Part shown: piece by piece, positions 18,014 to 25,186 of the stretch | Numbering within the stretch: the stretch's first letter is position 1 | How the letters are laid out: each line of letters opens with the position of its first letter | From: Ruminococcaceae bacterium YRB3002 | GTDB taxonomy: Bacteria > Bacillota > Clostridia > Saccharofermentanales > Saccharofermentanaceae | Direction of reading: 5' to 3' | NCBI GenBank assembly: GCA_900099715.1 | Contig: FMTG01000002.1 | Location: forward strand, 124,001-188,000 | Length of the DNA stretch: 64,000 nucleotides | The notes under the pieces: generated by a model | The model's input: the letters and a program-made list of their open reading frames with translations, nothing else | What the model was told of the DNA's origin: nothing | Databases searched by the model: none | Made by a program: the position numbers and the translations under genes

Positions 18014-19099
18014 ATGGCTTTAGCAACCGTTCTTGTGCTTATTATGTTGATTATCGCGGCGATCATGGGAATAGTATTCCTGATCGGTCTTGTTCTGCTT
18101 ATCGCCGGGATAGTCCACAAGTCCCGTGAGCGCAACAAAGGGAAAAAGTCACCTGTTGTCATGATCGTGACCGGCGCCATTATGATGGTGCCTTCTCTTC
18201 TTTGCGTTATCCTGCTGGCAATCGGGATAATCGGAAGTGAACGTGAACGGAGATACTGGGAGCAGGAGGCGGATTCTGTAGCCGAGCTCTGGAAGCATGT
18301 CAGCGTTACTGATGAGAAGGCCGCAGATCAGGCTCTTGATGCTCTTCTGCAATCAGCAGATGAGGGAGATAAAGAGGCTTTCGCGAAGAATTTTGCGGAT
18401 ACACTCCGGGAAGATCCGGAGTTTGACGGGATGGTCGATGAATTCTTCAGGGAGTATCCCGGAGGATTGGCTGATCTGAAGTTTAAGAATGACGGAATGG
18501 CGGGTGGAGGCGCATCCAACCGCGGTCATACCGAACGTCATGCCACCACGAACTATGATACAGCTTTCTGGGGCGAGTCATACTACATAAGGCTTTCCTT
18601 TGTGTATAAGAATGATGATCATCCTGAGGAGATCGGTGTTACCGGGTTTCAGGTGATGAACCTCGGCGGCTATGCAGAGTATCATTATGATGAGAATGGC
18701 TATGAGAATTACCATGGTGATGACGATTATCTTGTTTGTTGTATAAGAACACCGGATGAGGTCAGCGCCAGGAGAGTGGGCGGCCATGCCTGGAGATGGC
18801 GTGAGTCAGATGTGGAGCCCCTGTCACTTGAAGATATGAAGGCGTTGCTGGAGGACAGTTTCTATCTTCAGGATGCGATTAATACAGGAAGGATCGGGCA
18901 GCCGAACATTGAATATCACATATCTAACTCAACAGGAATAGACTACTATTACGAGATTACTCCCGACATGACGGGATCCAGGTATATCAATATCTCAACA
19001 TCGTCAGATGACAGGATAATCGATGCCTGGCTCTGCACAGATGAGAAACGTTCTGTTGAGAATATCATTGAATTCAGGCCTAAGCCGGAGAACGGGTAA
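18014..19099 (+). CDS. Membrane-anchored protein of unknown function, paralogue 2
   Basis: 361 residues: two hydrophobic segments (about 3-34 and 48-76) with an Arg/Lys-rich loop between them, then a soluble domain starting DEKAADQALDALLQSADEGDKEAFAKNFA and FFREYPGGLADLKF. These blocks, the YIRLSF(V)YKND strand and the C-terminal QDAINTGRIGQPN correspond in order to the protein at 980, so the two are diverged paralogues. TATAAT at about 17969 and AGAGGATAG before the ATG support expression. The helical block resembles DUF5104 as I recall it; function unknown. Confidence 0.75.
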   Translation: MALATVLVLIMLIIAAIMGIVFLIGLVLLIAGIVHKSRERNKGKKSPVVMIVTGAIMMVPSLLCVILLAIGIIGSERERRYWEQEADSVAELWKHVSVTDEKAADQALDALLQSADEGDKEAFAKNFADTLREDPEFDGMVDEFFREYPGGLADLKFKNDGMAGGGASNRGHTERHATTNYDTAFWGESYYIRLSFVYKNDDHPEEIGVTGFQVMNLGGYAEYHYDENGYENYHGDDDYLVCCIRTPDEVSARRVGGHAWRWRESDVEPLSLEDMKALLEDSFYLQDAINTGRIGQPNIEYHISNSTGIDYYYEITPDMTGSRYINISTSSDDRIIDAWLCTDEKRSVENIIEFRPKPENG

Positions 19100-19104
19100 G
19101 AGTT

Positions 19105-19419
19105 ATGGAAAAAACTGCTAAGACGTTAGCTGTTACTGCGATAGTATCCATCGTATGGCAGATCTCATTCTTTGTTTTTGTTATAACAGTTCTGCCGTTG
19201 CTTAAAACAGACGAACACATTTTTGAGATCGTGTTCTATATCGGGTTTGCTGTTGCCTTTATCCTTTCTGTCCTTGCTTTTGTATTCTCGATCATCGCGC
19301 GTATGTGGAAGAAAGCCCAGACGTTTACATATATGATACTGTCTGCAGTTGAACTGATCCTGTCGGTTGCAGGTCCGGTGCTGTTCTCGCTTGCATATAC
19401 AATAGGACAACTGGACTGA
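19105..19419 (+). CDS. Small three-helix membrane protein
   Basis: 104 residues, nearly all hydrophobic, with three membrane segments (about 8-32, 40-64 and 74-100). It starts five bases after the preceding membrane-protein gene, with GGGTAAGAG upstream, and is probably its operon partner. No family recognised. Confidence 0.65.
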   Translation: MEKTAKTLAVTAIVSIVWQISFFVFVITVLPLLKTDEHIFEIVFYIGFAVAFILSVLAFVFSIIARMWKKAQTFTYMILSAVELILSVAGPVLFSLAYTIGQLD

Positions 19420-19491
19420 GCTTTGATAACGGACTGATGATTATGTTAAAATACAGATATAACTTCAGGAATATGCCGGGAGGTACTGATC

Positions 19492-19710
19492 ATGGATAAC
19501 AAAGATCTGAATAATGAAGAACTGACAAACGTTGCAGGTGCAGGTGATCCCATAGTAGTAGACATGGATGCCGGCATGAAATGCCCTGCATGCAAGTCCT
19601 TCAATTTTGTGCCTGTCTTATCGCAGCGGGTAGGAGCATTTAATAAAGTGACTTTCAGGTGCGCTGATTGTCAACATAAATGGGAGTCGATGATCCTGAT
19701 CCAGAAGTAA
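19492..19710 (+). CDS. GA-type leader peptide carrying a zinc ribbon
   Basis: 72 residues starting MDNKDLNNEELTNVAGAG, an ELxxVxGA-type bacteriocin leader. The rest contains two CxxC pairs (CPACKSFNF and FRCADCQHKW) 23 residues apart, a zinc-ribbon layout. GGGAGG lies upstream of the ATG. The combination of a secretion-type leader with a zinc ribbon is odd; it could equally be a cytosolic zinc protein with a chance leader-like N terminus. Confidence 0.65.
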   Translation: MDNKDLNNEELTNVAGAGDPIVVDMDAGMKCPACKSFNFVPVLSQRVGAFNKVTFRCADCQHKWESMILIQK

Positions 19711-19790
19711 ATGTGCCTGAATGCTTACTTAAAATAGTTCTTGCAAATAATTTTAAATCAAGATAGCCTTCATCATTGGAGGCTATATTT

Positions 19791-20774
19791 ATGAACAGAG
19801 AAGAATTACACGCATTTGTTGAGAACAACACGGGAAATGAGAGCAATATCTGCCAGATATGTGTCATGCGTGACGGCGGTATAGTGTATGAGGACTGCTG
19901 GCGAGGCTTCAAGCCTACGGACGCGGTTAATGTTATGTCGGTGACAAAGGGGGTTATGTCTCTGCTCACGGGGATCGCAATTGATAAGGGACGTATCGAA
20001 AGCATTGACCGGAAAGTGCTGGATTTCTTTCCCGGTTATCAGGTGAAACGCGGTGAGAAGACGATATACGATGTCACGGTACGACATCTCCTCACTATGA
20101 CGGCTCCTTACAAATACCGTTCGGAACCGTGGACAAAGGTGTGCACATCAGAAGACTGGACAATTGCAGCACTTGATCTTCTTGGAGGAAGAGCAGGCAT
20201 TACGGGTGAATTCAAATACGCCACCCTCGGTATTCAGATACTTGCAGGAATAATCGCGAACGCGACAGGGGAGAGTGTGATAGATATTGCAAACAGAGAT
20301 CTGTTCGCACCGCTTGGGATCCCTGAACACGTTCTTCATGGTGACAGTTCAAAGGAGGATCAGTTTGAGTATCTGATGTCAAAGAGACCACACATAAATG
20401 AGTGGTATTCGGATCCTTCGGGTGCAGTTACAGCCGGATGGGGACTTTGCCTGTCTGCACGTGATCTTGCCAGATTAGGTGAGATGGTGCTGAACGGGGG
20501 CAGGTGCGGAGATAGGACTGTTATCTCAGAGTCATATATTAACGATATGATCACACCGCATATTAAGCTTGGAAAGATGTTCGGAAATATGGAATACGGG
20601 TATCTCTGGTACAAGCCCTATGAGGACAGAGAGGTATATGCCGCGATAGGTGACGGAGGTAATGTAATCTATGTTAACAGAGATGAGAGGGTTGCGGTTG
20701 GCGTAACTGGAACGTTCAAGCCGCGGATCTTCGACAGGGTTGATTTCATTGAAAGATATGTGATGAATATGTGA
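19791..20774 (+). CDS. Serine hydrolase of the class C beta-lactamase family
   Basis: 327 residues without a signal peptide. SxxK is SVTK in VMSVTKGVMSLLTGIAIDKG, followed by DRKVLDFFPGY and TVRHLLTMTAPY; the Tyr motif is KYATLGIQILAGII; the C-terminal motif is AIGDGGNVIYVNRDERVAVGVTGTF in place of KTG. This is the EstB/AmpC-like esterase or peptidase layout. The ATG at 19791 has GGAGGC upstream. The XRE regulator follows at once and its palindromic promoter begins two bases after this stop codon. Substrate unknown. Confidence 0.85.
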   Translation: MNREELHAFVENNTGNESNICQICVMRDGGIVYEDCWRGFKPTDAVNVMSVTKGVMSLLTGIAIDKGRIESIDRKVLDFFPGYQVKRGEKTIYDVTVRHLLTMTAPYKYRSEPWTKVCTSEDWTIAALDLLGGRAGITGEFKYATLGIQILAGIIANATGESVIDIANRDLFAPLGIPEHVLHGDSSKEDQFEYLMSKRPHINEWYSDPSGAVTAGWGLCLSARDLARLGEMVLNGGRCGDRTVISESYINDMITPHIKLGKMFGNMEYGYLWYKPYEDREVYAAIGDGGNVIYVNRDERVAVGVTGTFKPRIFDRVDFIERYVMNM

Positions 20775-20775
20775 T

Positions 20776-20825
20776 TGTGTAATATTACACAAAATGTTGC
20801 ACAATTACACATGGTGTGCAATAAT
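20776..20825 (+). promoter_or_regulatory. XRE-gene promoter embedded in palindromes
   Basis: A perfect 16-bp palindrome TGTGTAATATTACACA (20776-20791) precedes TTGCAC (-35, 20797-20802), a 17-base spacer and AATAAT (-10, 20820-20825). A second inverted repeat, TTGCACA / TGTGCAA (20797-20803 and 20815-20821), contains the promoter boxes, and the half-site ATTACACA recurs at 20784-20791 and 20804-20811. The expected start of transcription coincides with the ATG at 20832. Confidence 0.75.
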
Positions 20826-20831
20826 GATCTT

Positions 20832-21278
20832 ATGAATAGAGAAGAATTTGTTACGAAAGTCGGAGAGCTTATAAAGCTGGTGAGAACTGAGTACGGACTG
20901 ACTCAGGAGACTATGTCTGCAATACTTGGAATATCCCGTAAGACACTGGCTGACTACGAGAAGGGCAAGAGACTTCCGGGGTGGCCTGAGGCTCTTGCTG
21001 TAACTGTCCTTTTTGCTGACAGCATGGTTTTGAAGGATTCATTCGGAGGCGCTGCAGACGAGATAGCCATGGCGATCGCTTTCGAGAATGTTGATGTAAA
21101 GTATCCCCCGACAATGGGCGGACGCGTATGGTGGCGTGATATTGACAGGAAGGGACGATACCGGATACAGCAGAATGTCATATCCGGTCATTACCGTCTG
21201 CTTGATGCAACGGATGCGAGACTTATGTCTTCGTTTGATCTTGATGAGGTCAGAGAATATATGGGAGGGTTGATATGA
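20832..21278 (+). CDS. XRE-family transcriptional regulator, probably leaderless
   Basis: 148 residues. An N-terminal Cro/C1-type helix-turn-helix (residues about 8-65: LIKLVRTEYGLTQETMSAILGISRKTLADYEKG) is followed by a C-terminal region of about 80 residues with GRVWWRDIDRKGRYRIQQNVISGHYRLLD. There is no Shine-Dalgarno sequence before the ATG and the -10 box ends six bases upstream of it, so the message is predicted to start at the ATG. An upstream in-frame ATG at 20775 would span the promoter palindrome and is rejected. The next gene overlaps the stop codon, giving a regulator plus small-membrane-protein operon. Confidence 0.85.
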   Translation: MNREEFVTKVGELIKLVRTEYGLTQETMSAILGISRKTLADYEKGKRLPGWPEALAVTVLFADSMVLKDSFGGAADEIAMAIAFENVDVKYPPTMGGRVWWRDIDRKGRYRIQQNVISGHYRLLDATDARLMSSFDLDEVREYMGGLI

Positions 21279-21568
21279 TGGACAAAGTATTGAATGCAGT
21301 ATATTTGATCAATGAGGTCGCGTTAAGGCGTTCCGGGATACGTATCGACGAGCTGTTCGGGATCATGGTATGTGTTGTGATCGCAGCTTACATCCTGACT
21401 TCGATCGTGCTGTTCATTATTGATGGTATCAAAGCCAAAAAAGAAGGACGCAAGAGGAAAGCAGTCTACATCGTTATGCTTATCGTTGCCATATTCATCC
21501 TGGTCGCTGTAGCCGCCGTCGTGCTCTTTGTATGGTGGCTGGGATACATGATAATGAGGTCGATGTAA
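21275..21568 (+). CDS. Small membrane protein
   Basis: 97 residues with two membrane segments (about 26-48 and 64-90) separated by a basic loop KAKKEGRKRKA. The ATGATGG start overlaps the stop of the XRE gene, with GGGAGG just upstream, so it is translationally coupled. No family recognised. Confidence 0.65.
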   Translation: MMDKVLNAVYLINEVALRRSGIRIDELFGIMVCVVIAAYILTSIVLFIIDGIKAKKEGRKRKAVYIVMLIVAIFILVAVAAVVLFVWWLGYMIMRSM

Positions 21569-21577
21569 GGATCGGTT

Positions 21578-21721
21578 ATGAGTGATAAGGCTTTTATCAT
21601 ATCTACGATAATCGTGCTGGCAATCTGTCTGCTGCTGACCCTGGCTCATCTGGCGTACATAGGATACGCATATCAGAATTCGTCTATAATCTATTTCGTA
21701 TCACAGGAGATCTGGCCATGA
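21578..21721 (+). CDS. 47-residue single-pass membrane peptide
   Basis: Starts MSDKAFIIST and ends FVSQEIWP. Residues 6-31 are a single hydrophobic helix. The start has GTAAGGATCGG upstream and its stop codon overlaps the ATG of the following binding-protein gene in an ATGA. The overlap on one side and nine-base gap on the other support it as a real coupled gene. Confidence 0.6.
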   Translation: MSDKAFIISTIIVLAICLLLTLAHLAYIGYAYQNSSIIYFVSQEIWP

Positions 21722-22707
21722 AGAGAGTTGCAGCATTGGTCCTCATCGTTGTGATGTTTGCAGCCTTGAATCTCGGATTGTATATGACTATTACCAGAAG
21801 ACTGAGAAATAACTTCAGCGGCGCAGACCAGCTCAAGATGGTTGATGTGGCAAGATATCTTCCGTTCGAGCCGGAATCGGATCTTGCCAGGACAGGTTCT
21901 TCTTTCCATCTCGCGAAATCAGATGATCTTCCAGTCCTTGACGGCGCTGCTGCTCTGGTTCCCGTATATGCTTCTGTTATCGAGAATTGTTATCCCGAAG
22001 GATGTGTCACTTATGAAGGCGGTGTGTTCTCCGATGATAATTACTATGGGGAGAACTTTGCATCAGACAGTGCAATGAAGTATCAGAATACGATCCGCGG
22101 ATTTGATGCTGTTGTAGATGGTTCTGTCGATCTGTTCTTTACTGCACATCCGTCGCCTGATCAGATGGCTTCGGCAGAGGAGAAGGGCGTTGAGCTGAAG
22201 ATCGTTCCGATCGGTCTGGAATCATTTGTTTTCTTCGTAAATAAAGACAATCCTGTTGATGGACTGACCGTAGATCAGATACGTGCCATTTACCGTAACG
22301 AGATAACAGACTGGAGTGAAGTCGGCGGTCCCGAACGCATGATCAACCCGCTCACGCGCATCAAGAACTCCGGAAGCCAGATGATGATGGACAAGTTTAT
22401 GCAGGATAATATGTTCGAAGCACGTCTCCCGTTGTCGATATTCGGCGGTGCGATCGGTTATTCTTTCAGATACTATCTGTCAGGACTCGTAGCGAACGAC
22501 AATGTTAAAATGCTGTCTGTGAATGGAGTTTACCCGAGTGCAGAGAATATCCGTAACGGGACATATCCTATTACCACGAATTTTTACGTAGTTTACAGGG
22601 CTGATAATGATAATCCCAACGTGGAACGTGTAGTGGATTGGCTTTTGTCAGATGAAGGTCAGCAGATGATAGAAGGATGCGGTTATGTTGGGCTCGGTGA
22701 GACCTAA
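21718..22707 (+). CDS. PstS-like periplasmic-type binding protein, membrane anchored
   Basis: 329 residues. An N-terminal hydrophobic segment (5-27) without a lipobox Cys suggests an uncleaved anchor. The rest is a type II binding-protein fold: VDLFFTAHPSPDQ, ELKIVPIGLESFVFFVNKDNPVDGLTVDQIRAIYRNEITDWSEVGG, and a C-terminal PITTNFYVVYRAD..ERVVDWLLSDEGQQMIEGCGYVGL, the signature order of phosphate-binding PstS domains. No pst transporter genes are adjacent, and it lies at the end of the XRE small-membrane-protein operon, so it may be a sensor partner rather than a transporter component. Confidence 0.85.
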   Translation: MKRVAALVLIVVMFAALNLGLYMTITRRLRNNFSGADQLKMVDVARYLPFEPESDLARTGSSFHLAKSDDLPVLDGAAALVPVYASVIENCYPEGCVTYEGGVFSDDNYYGENFASDSAMKYQNTIRGFDAVVDGSVDLFFTAHPSPDQMASAEEKGVELKIVPIGLESFVFFVNKDNPVDGLTVDQIRAIYRNEITDWSEVGGPERMINPLTRIKNSGSQMMMDKFMQDNMFEARLPLSIFGGAIGYSFRYYLSGLVANDNVKMLSVNGVYPSAENIRNGTYPITTNFYVVYRADNDNPNVERVVDWLLSDEGQQMIEGCGYVGLGET

Positions 22708-22764
22708 GTGAGTGACCGGATTATTTGACAAAACAATGCAATTTACATATAATTTCTGTGCTAC

Positions 22765-22849
22765 GGGGTTGTGGCGGAATGGCAGACGCAGCAGACTCAA
22801 AATCTGCCGACCATAAATCGTGTGGGTTCAAGTCCCACCAGCCCCACCA
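22765..22849 (+). tRNA. tRNA-Leu(CAA)
   Basis: 85-nt type II tRNA. Acceptor GGGGTTG pairs with CAGCCCC, discriminator A and encoded CCA at 22847-22849. The anticodon stem GCAGA/TCTGC encloses CTCAAAA, giving anticodon CAA (reads UUG). A long variable arm and GGTTCAAGTCC T arm are present. A structured repeat starts five bases after CCA. Confidence 0.95.
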
Positions 22850-22854
22850 GATTC

Positions 22855-22932
22855 GAACTCCCCCTTGTTCTTGGCGTCGAACAGGTCCTCGGCACGAGGT
22901 GCCTGCGGAACTAGCAGAACAAGGGGGAGTTC
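22855..22932 (+). repeat. Structured palindromic repeat E1 behind tRNA-Leu
   Basis: 78 nt. Outer 17-nt arms (22855-22871 and 22916-22932) are exact inverted repeats. Inside are the box TCGAACAGGTCCTC (22877-22890), a small hairpin GGCAC-GAG-GTGCC (22891-22903) and TGCGGAACT (22904-22912). Elements at 40859 and 48940 keep both boxes with different hairpin and arm sequences. Not a simple terminator: no T run follows. Confidence 0.85.
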
Positions 22933-23025
22933 TCATTTCTGCGGACTTAACTGCGCGTGGGGGCAATACAATTCTCCTTCCTTATAGTTGTTCTCTGAAG
23001 CGAGAATGCATGATTTCTGAACACT
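22916..23025 (+). repeat. Left part of repeat unit, interrupted by hicBA
   Basis: Begins with GCAGAACAAGGGGGAGTTC shared with E1, continues with TTAACTGCGCGTGGGGGCA and ends with GCGAGAATGCATGATTTC plus TGAACACT (23000-23025). The same words in the same order occur, on the opposite strand, in each 179-bp unit at 48580-48937. The unit's remaining part is found at 23508-23567, after hicA. Confidence 0.75.
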
Positions 23026-23053
23026 ATTCACTTCCAGAGCTTTTTGCCTAAAT

Positions 23054-23083
23054 TTGAGTTATAATGTTTAAAACAACTATAAT
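23054..23083 (+). promoter_or_regulatory. hicBA promoter
   Basis: TTGAGT (23054-23059), 18-base spacer, TATAAT (23078-23083), then GGGAGG (23085-23090) and ATG at 23096. The transcript would have a very short leader carrying the ribosome binding site. A second TATAAT at 23060-23065 is an alternative. Confidence 0.6.
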
Positions 23084-23095
23084 CGGGAGGTTTCC

Positions 23096-23317
23096 ATGAA
23101 GTGCGTCGTTAATGTTATTTGGGATCCTGAAGCTGCAGTATATATTGCAACAAGTGAGAGCATTCCGGGTTTGGTTCTTGAATCCGGTTCTTTTGATGCG
23201 CTTATTGAGAAGGTTAGAGTTGCTGTTCCCGAGTTGCTGCAGCTTAATAATAGTAAGGCTGATGTCATTGATTTAACTTTTATGGCTGAGAGACATTGTT
23301 TGGTATCAAATGGCTGA
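23096..23317 (+). CDS. hicB: HicB-like antitoxin (DUF1902 type)
   Basis: 73 residues forming a compact HicB fold: KCVVNVIWDPEAAVYIATSESIPGLVLESGSFDALIEKVRVAVPELL, the strand-strand-helix pattern with (V/I)PGL that in HicB inactivates HicA. No DNA-binding tail is present. GGGAGG lies five bases before the ATG. It overlaps the downstream toxin gene by eight bases. Antitoxin-first order is the less common hic arrangement. The pair lies inside a repeat unit. Confidence 0.85.
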   Translation: MKCVVNVIWDPEAAVYIATSESIPGLVLESGSFDALIEKVRVAVPELLQLNNSKADVIDLTFMAERHCLVSNG

Positions 23318-23504
23318 ATTTGAAAAGCTTGTTCGGAAAGTGCTGAAGGAGAATGGTTGTACCTTTGTCCGTCATGGCAAGGGAGATCATGATATATGGT
23401 ATAGCCCAATAAATGACAGGTATTTTACTGTAGATGGTAAGATCAAATCTCGCTTTACAGCGAATGCGATAATGAAGCAAAGCGGTATAGATCATAAATT
23501 CTGA
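23310..23504 (+). CDS. hicA: HicA-type mRNA interferase toxin
   Basis: 64 residues with the YcfA/HicA double-stranded-RNA-binding-like fold: VRKVLKENGCTFVRHGKGDHDIWYSP, where GxxxVRxxKGDH carries the catalytic His (residue about 27), followed by the strand YFTVDGKIKSRFTANAIMKQSGI. Family members cleave mRNA until bound by HicB. The stop codon is three bases before the right part of the flanking repeat begins at 23508. Confidence 0.9.
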   Translation: MAEFEKLVRKVLKENGCTFVRHGKGDHDIWYSPINDRYFTVDGKIKSRFTANAIMKQSGIDHKF

Positions 23505-23507
23505 ATC

Positions 23508-23567
23508 CTTTTGAGCGAAGCAACGTGTGAAGAATCCGTGCATTCGAGCCCTTGCAGAACAAGGGGA
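23508..23567 (+). repeat. Right part of repeat unit after hicA
   Basis: CTTTTGAGCGAAGCAACGTG, then GTGAAGAATCC, CATTCGAGC and GCAGAACAAGGGGA. These match in order the opposite strand of the 48424-48937 array, where they directly follow TGAACA with no gene between. Confidence 0.75.
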
Positions 23568-23649
23568 TTTCTCGCGTCAGGCGCGTGTGACTATTCGATC
23601 CAACATGTTGTATAATCCTATCGTATATCACTATTTGTGAGGTTTTGAT

Positions 23650-24045
23650 ATGGATAAGATATGGATCGATATGTATGAAGCGGCCAAGGCTGTATTAGGC
23701 GAGAAGGTTATCTCTGAATATGTTACTGCAGGCGGTGTTTCTGCTGCAGTTCTGTCAGGCTCTGGAAAGATATATACTGGAGTATGTATCGATACATGCT
23801 CAACGTTGGGTATCTGCGCAGAGAGGAACGCTATATTCAGTATGATAACGAACGGGGAGTATGAGATTAAGAGAGTTCTCTGTATTCCTCCCAATGAGGG
23901 TAAAGGCGCTCCATGCGGGGCTTGCAGGGAACTGATGACACAGCTTATGCCGGGGCTGTATAAGGATATCGAGATAATGATCGATTATAAGGCTGACCGG
24001 GTAATGAAGTTGGGTGAACTTACGCCTGAATGGTGGATAGATTAA
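23650..24045 (+). CDS. Cytidine deaminase family protein
   Basis: 131 residues with the zinc-site motifs of cytidine and blasticidin-S deaminases: CAERNAIFSMI (Cys ligand plus catalytic Glu, about residue 55) and PCGACRELMTQL (second and third Cys ligands, about 88-92). Deaminates cytidine-type nucleosides to uridine; the shape CSTLGICAERN rather than HAE fits the blasticidin-deaminase/CDD subgroup. TGAGGTTTTGAT precedes the ATG. The J-domain gene starts one base after its stop. Confidence 0.88.
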   Translation: MDKIWIDMYEAAKAVLGEKVISEYVTAGGVSAAVLSGSGKIYTGVCIDTCSTLGICAERNAIFSMITNGEYEIKRVLCIPPNEGKGAPCGACRELMTQLMPGLYKDIEIMIDYKADRVMKLGELTPEWWID

Positions 24046-24046
24046 T

Positions 24047-25117
24047 TTGAGACAGGAAAGCTTCTGGGATATTCTCGGTATAAGTCCGACGACAGATAAG
24101 AAGGAGATCAAGAGCGCTTTCGCGAAGCTTGCTCATACAGTATCTCCGGAGGAAGATCCTGACGGCTACATGAGGATCCATGATGCCTACAAAGAGGCAC
24201 TTTTCTATGCTGGCCGTGACATGATCGATTCACCGTCAGATGATCTTGAGGAATCCATTGAGGATCCGGGGAATTCAGGCGATGATCCGGATTATGATTT
24301 CTCATCAGTGAAGACAGATAAAGAGTTCTCTCACAGCGCAAGTGAGATGATGGATGAGATCGTAGAATTCAAAGAGATCAACAGACTGAATTCCGCTTCA
24401 GATGTATCCAGGCAAAAAGATATCGTTCTGGCAAGACTGGCAAATGAACTCTTCGAATTGTATGCCGGACTGGCTGAGTTTACTGATGATACCGCTGTGT
24501 GGGATGCGTTCTTCAGTGAACCGGCAGTAAACATCATGATGGATAACAGAGCATATAAGGTCCGCATTACGGAGAGGTTTGAATTTGACAGCAAGCATCG
24601 TGCGGCCATTGAAGATCATCTTGAAGTGTATAACAGGCATACGGACAGACTCAACGGGGTCCATGCAAAGCAGTATGAATATGAACAGCGCAACAGGAAT
24701 CTCAAACAGTTGTGGGGAATAGCTGCCGGTATCAGCTTCTTTCTTACGCCGCTGTCTATTGCCGGTCAGGCATTCTTTGATATACCTCTCGGTATGTGTT
24801 TTGCCTTTGGCAGTTTCTTTGGAGCATTGCTGTCGTATTGTATGTCAAGATTTCTGGACAGGCTTTTGTGTCCCGGTGTTGTAAGCATTTCCGATGGCGG
24901 GTTCGTTGTTGAAGAACCGCAGAATTTTGTCAGGATCGGAATGGTATTCTTTACCGTGCTTAATGCAGCCTATTTTGTGATCATGCTCATCAGTCTCGGG
25001 GAATTCAGCACAGGATCACTGATAATAACGGCATCCGGGGGACTGTTGCTTACGCTTATGGACGTGCTCCTGTGGAAGAAGACTAAGAGAGACGGACTCC
25101 CGAGAGATATCAGATAA
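24047..25117 (+). CDS. Membrane J-domain-like protein lacking HPD
   Basis: 356 residues from a TTG start. Residues 4-60 (SFWDILGISPTTDKKEIKSAFAKLAHTVSPEEDPDGYMRIHDAYKEAL) align with a DnaJ J domain, but the HPD tripeptide that stimulates Hsp70 is replaced (AHTVSPE). An acidic linker and a helical middle region follow, then four hydrophobic segments in two pairs (about 225-275 and 300-345). Such degenerate J proteins exist in Clostridia; the chaperone link is unproven. It overlaps no gene but is one base from the deaminase stop, so both are probably co-transcribed. Confidence 0.75.
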   Translation: MRQESFWDILGISPTTDKKEIKSAFAKLAHTVSPEEDPDGYMRIHDAYKEALFYAGRDMIDSPSDDLEESIEDPGNSGDDPDYDFSSVKTDKEFSHSASEMMDEIVEFKEINRLNSASDVSRQKDIVLARLANELFELYAGLAEFTDDTAVWDAFFSEPAVNIMMDNRAYKVRITERFEFDSKHRAAIEDHLEVYNRHTDRLNGVHAKQYEYEQRNRNLKQLWGIAAGISFFLTPLSIAGQAFFDIPLGMCFAFGSFFGALLSYCMSRFLDRLLCPGVVSISDGGFVVEEPQNFVRIGMVFFTVLNAAYFVIMLISLGEFSTGSLIITASGGLLLTLMDVLLWKKTKRDGLPRDIR

Positions 25118-25186
25118 CAATGTAATCAACTGTACATTATGTTAAAATGTTGTGAGTTTGTATTCAGATAAACACGGAGGGACAAC

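Noticed and set aside
22855-22932. Ordinary Rho-independent terminator of tRNA-Leu
   Set aside because: The stem is much longer, contains an inner hairpin with conserved boxes and is not followed by a T run, so termination alone does not explain it.
22725-23051. 108-codon frame over tRNA-Leu and the E1 repeat
   Set aside because: It reads through a clear tRNA gene and a palindromic element, so it is not a protein gene.
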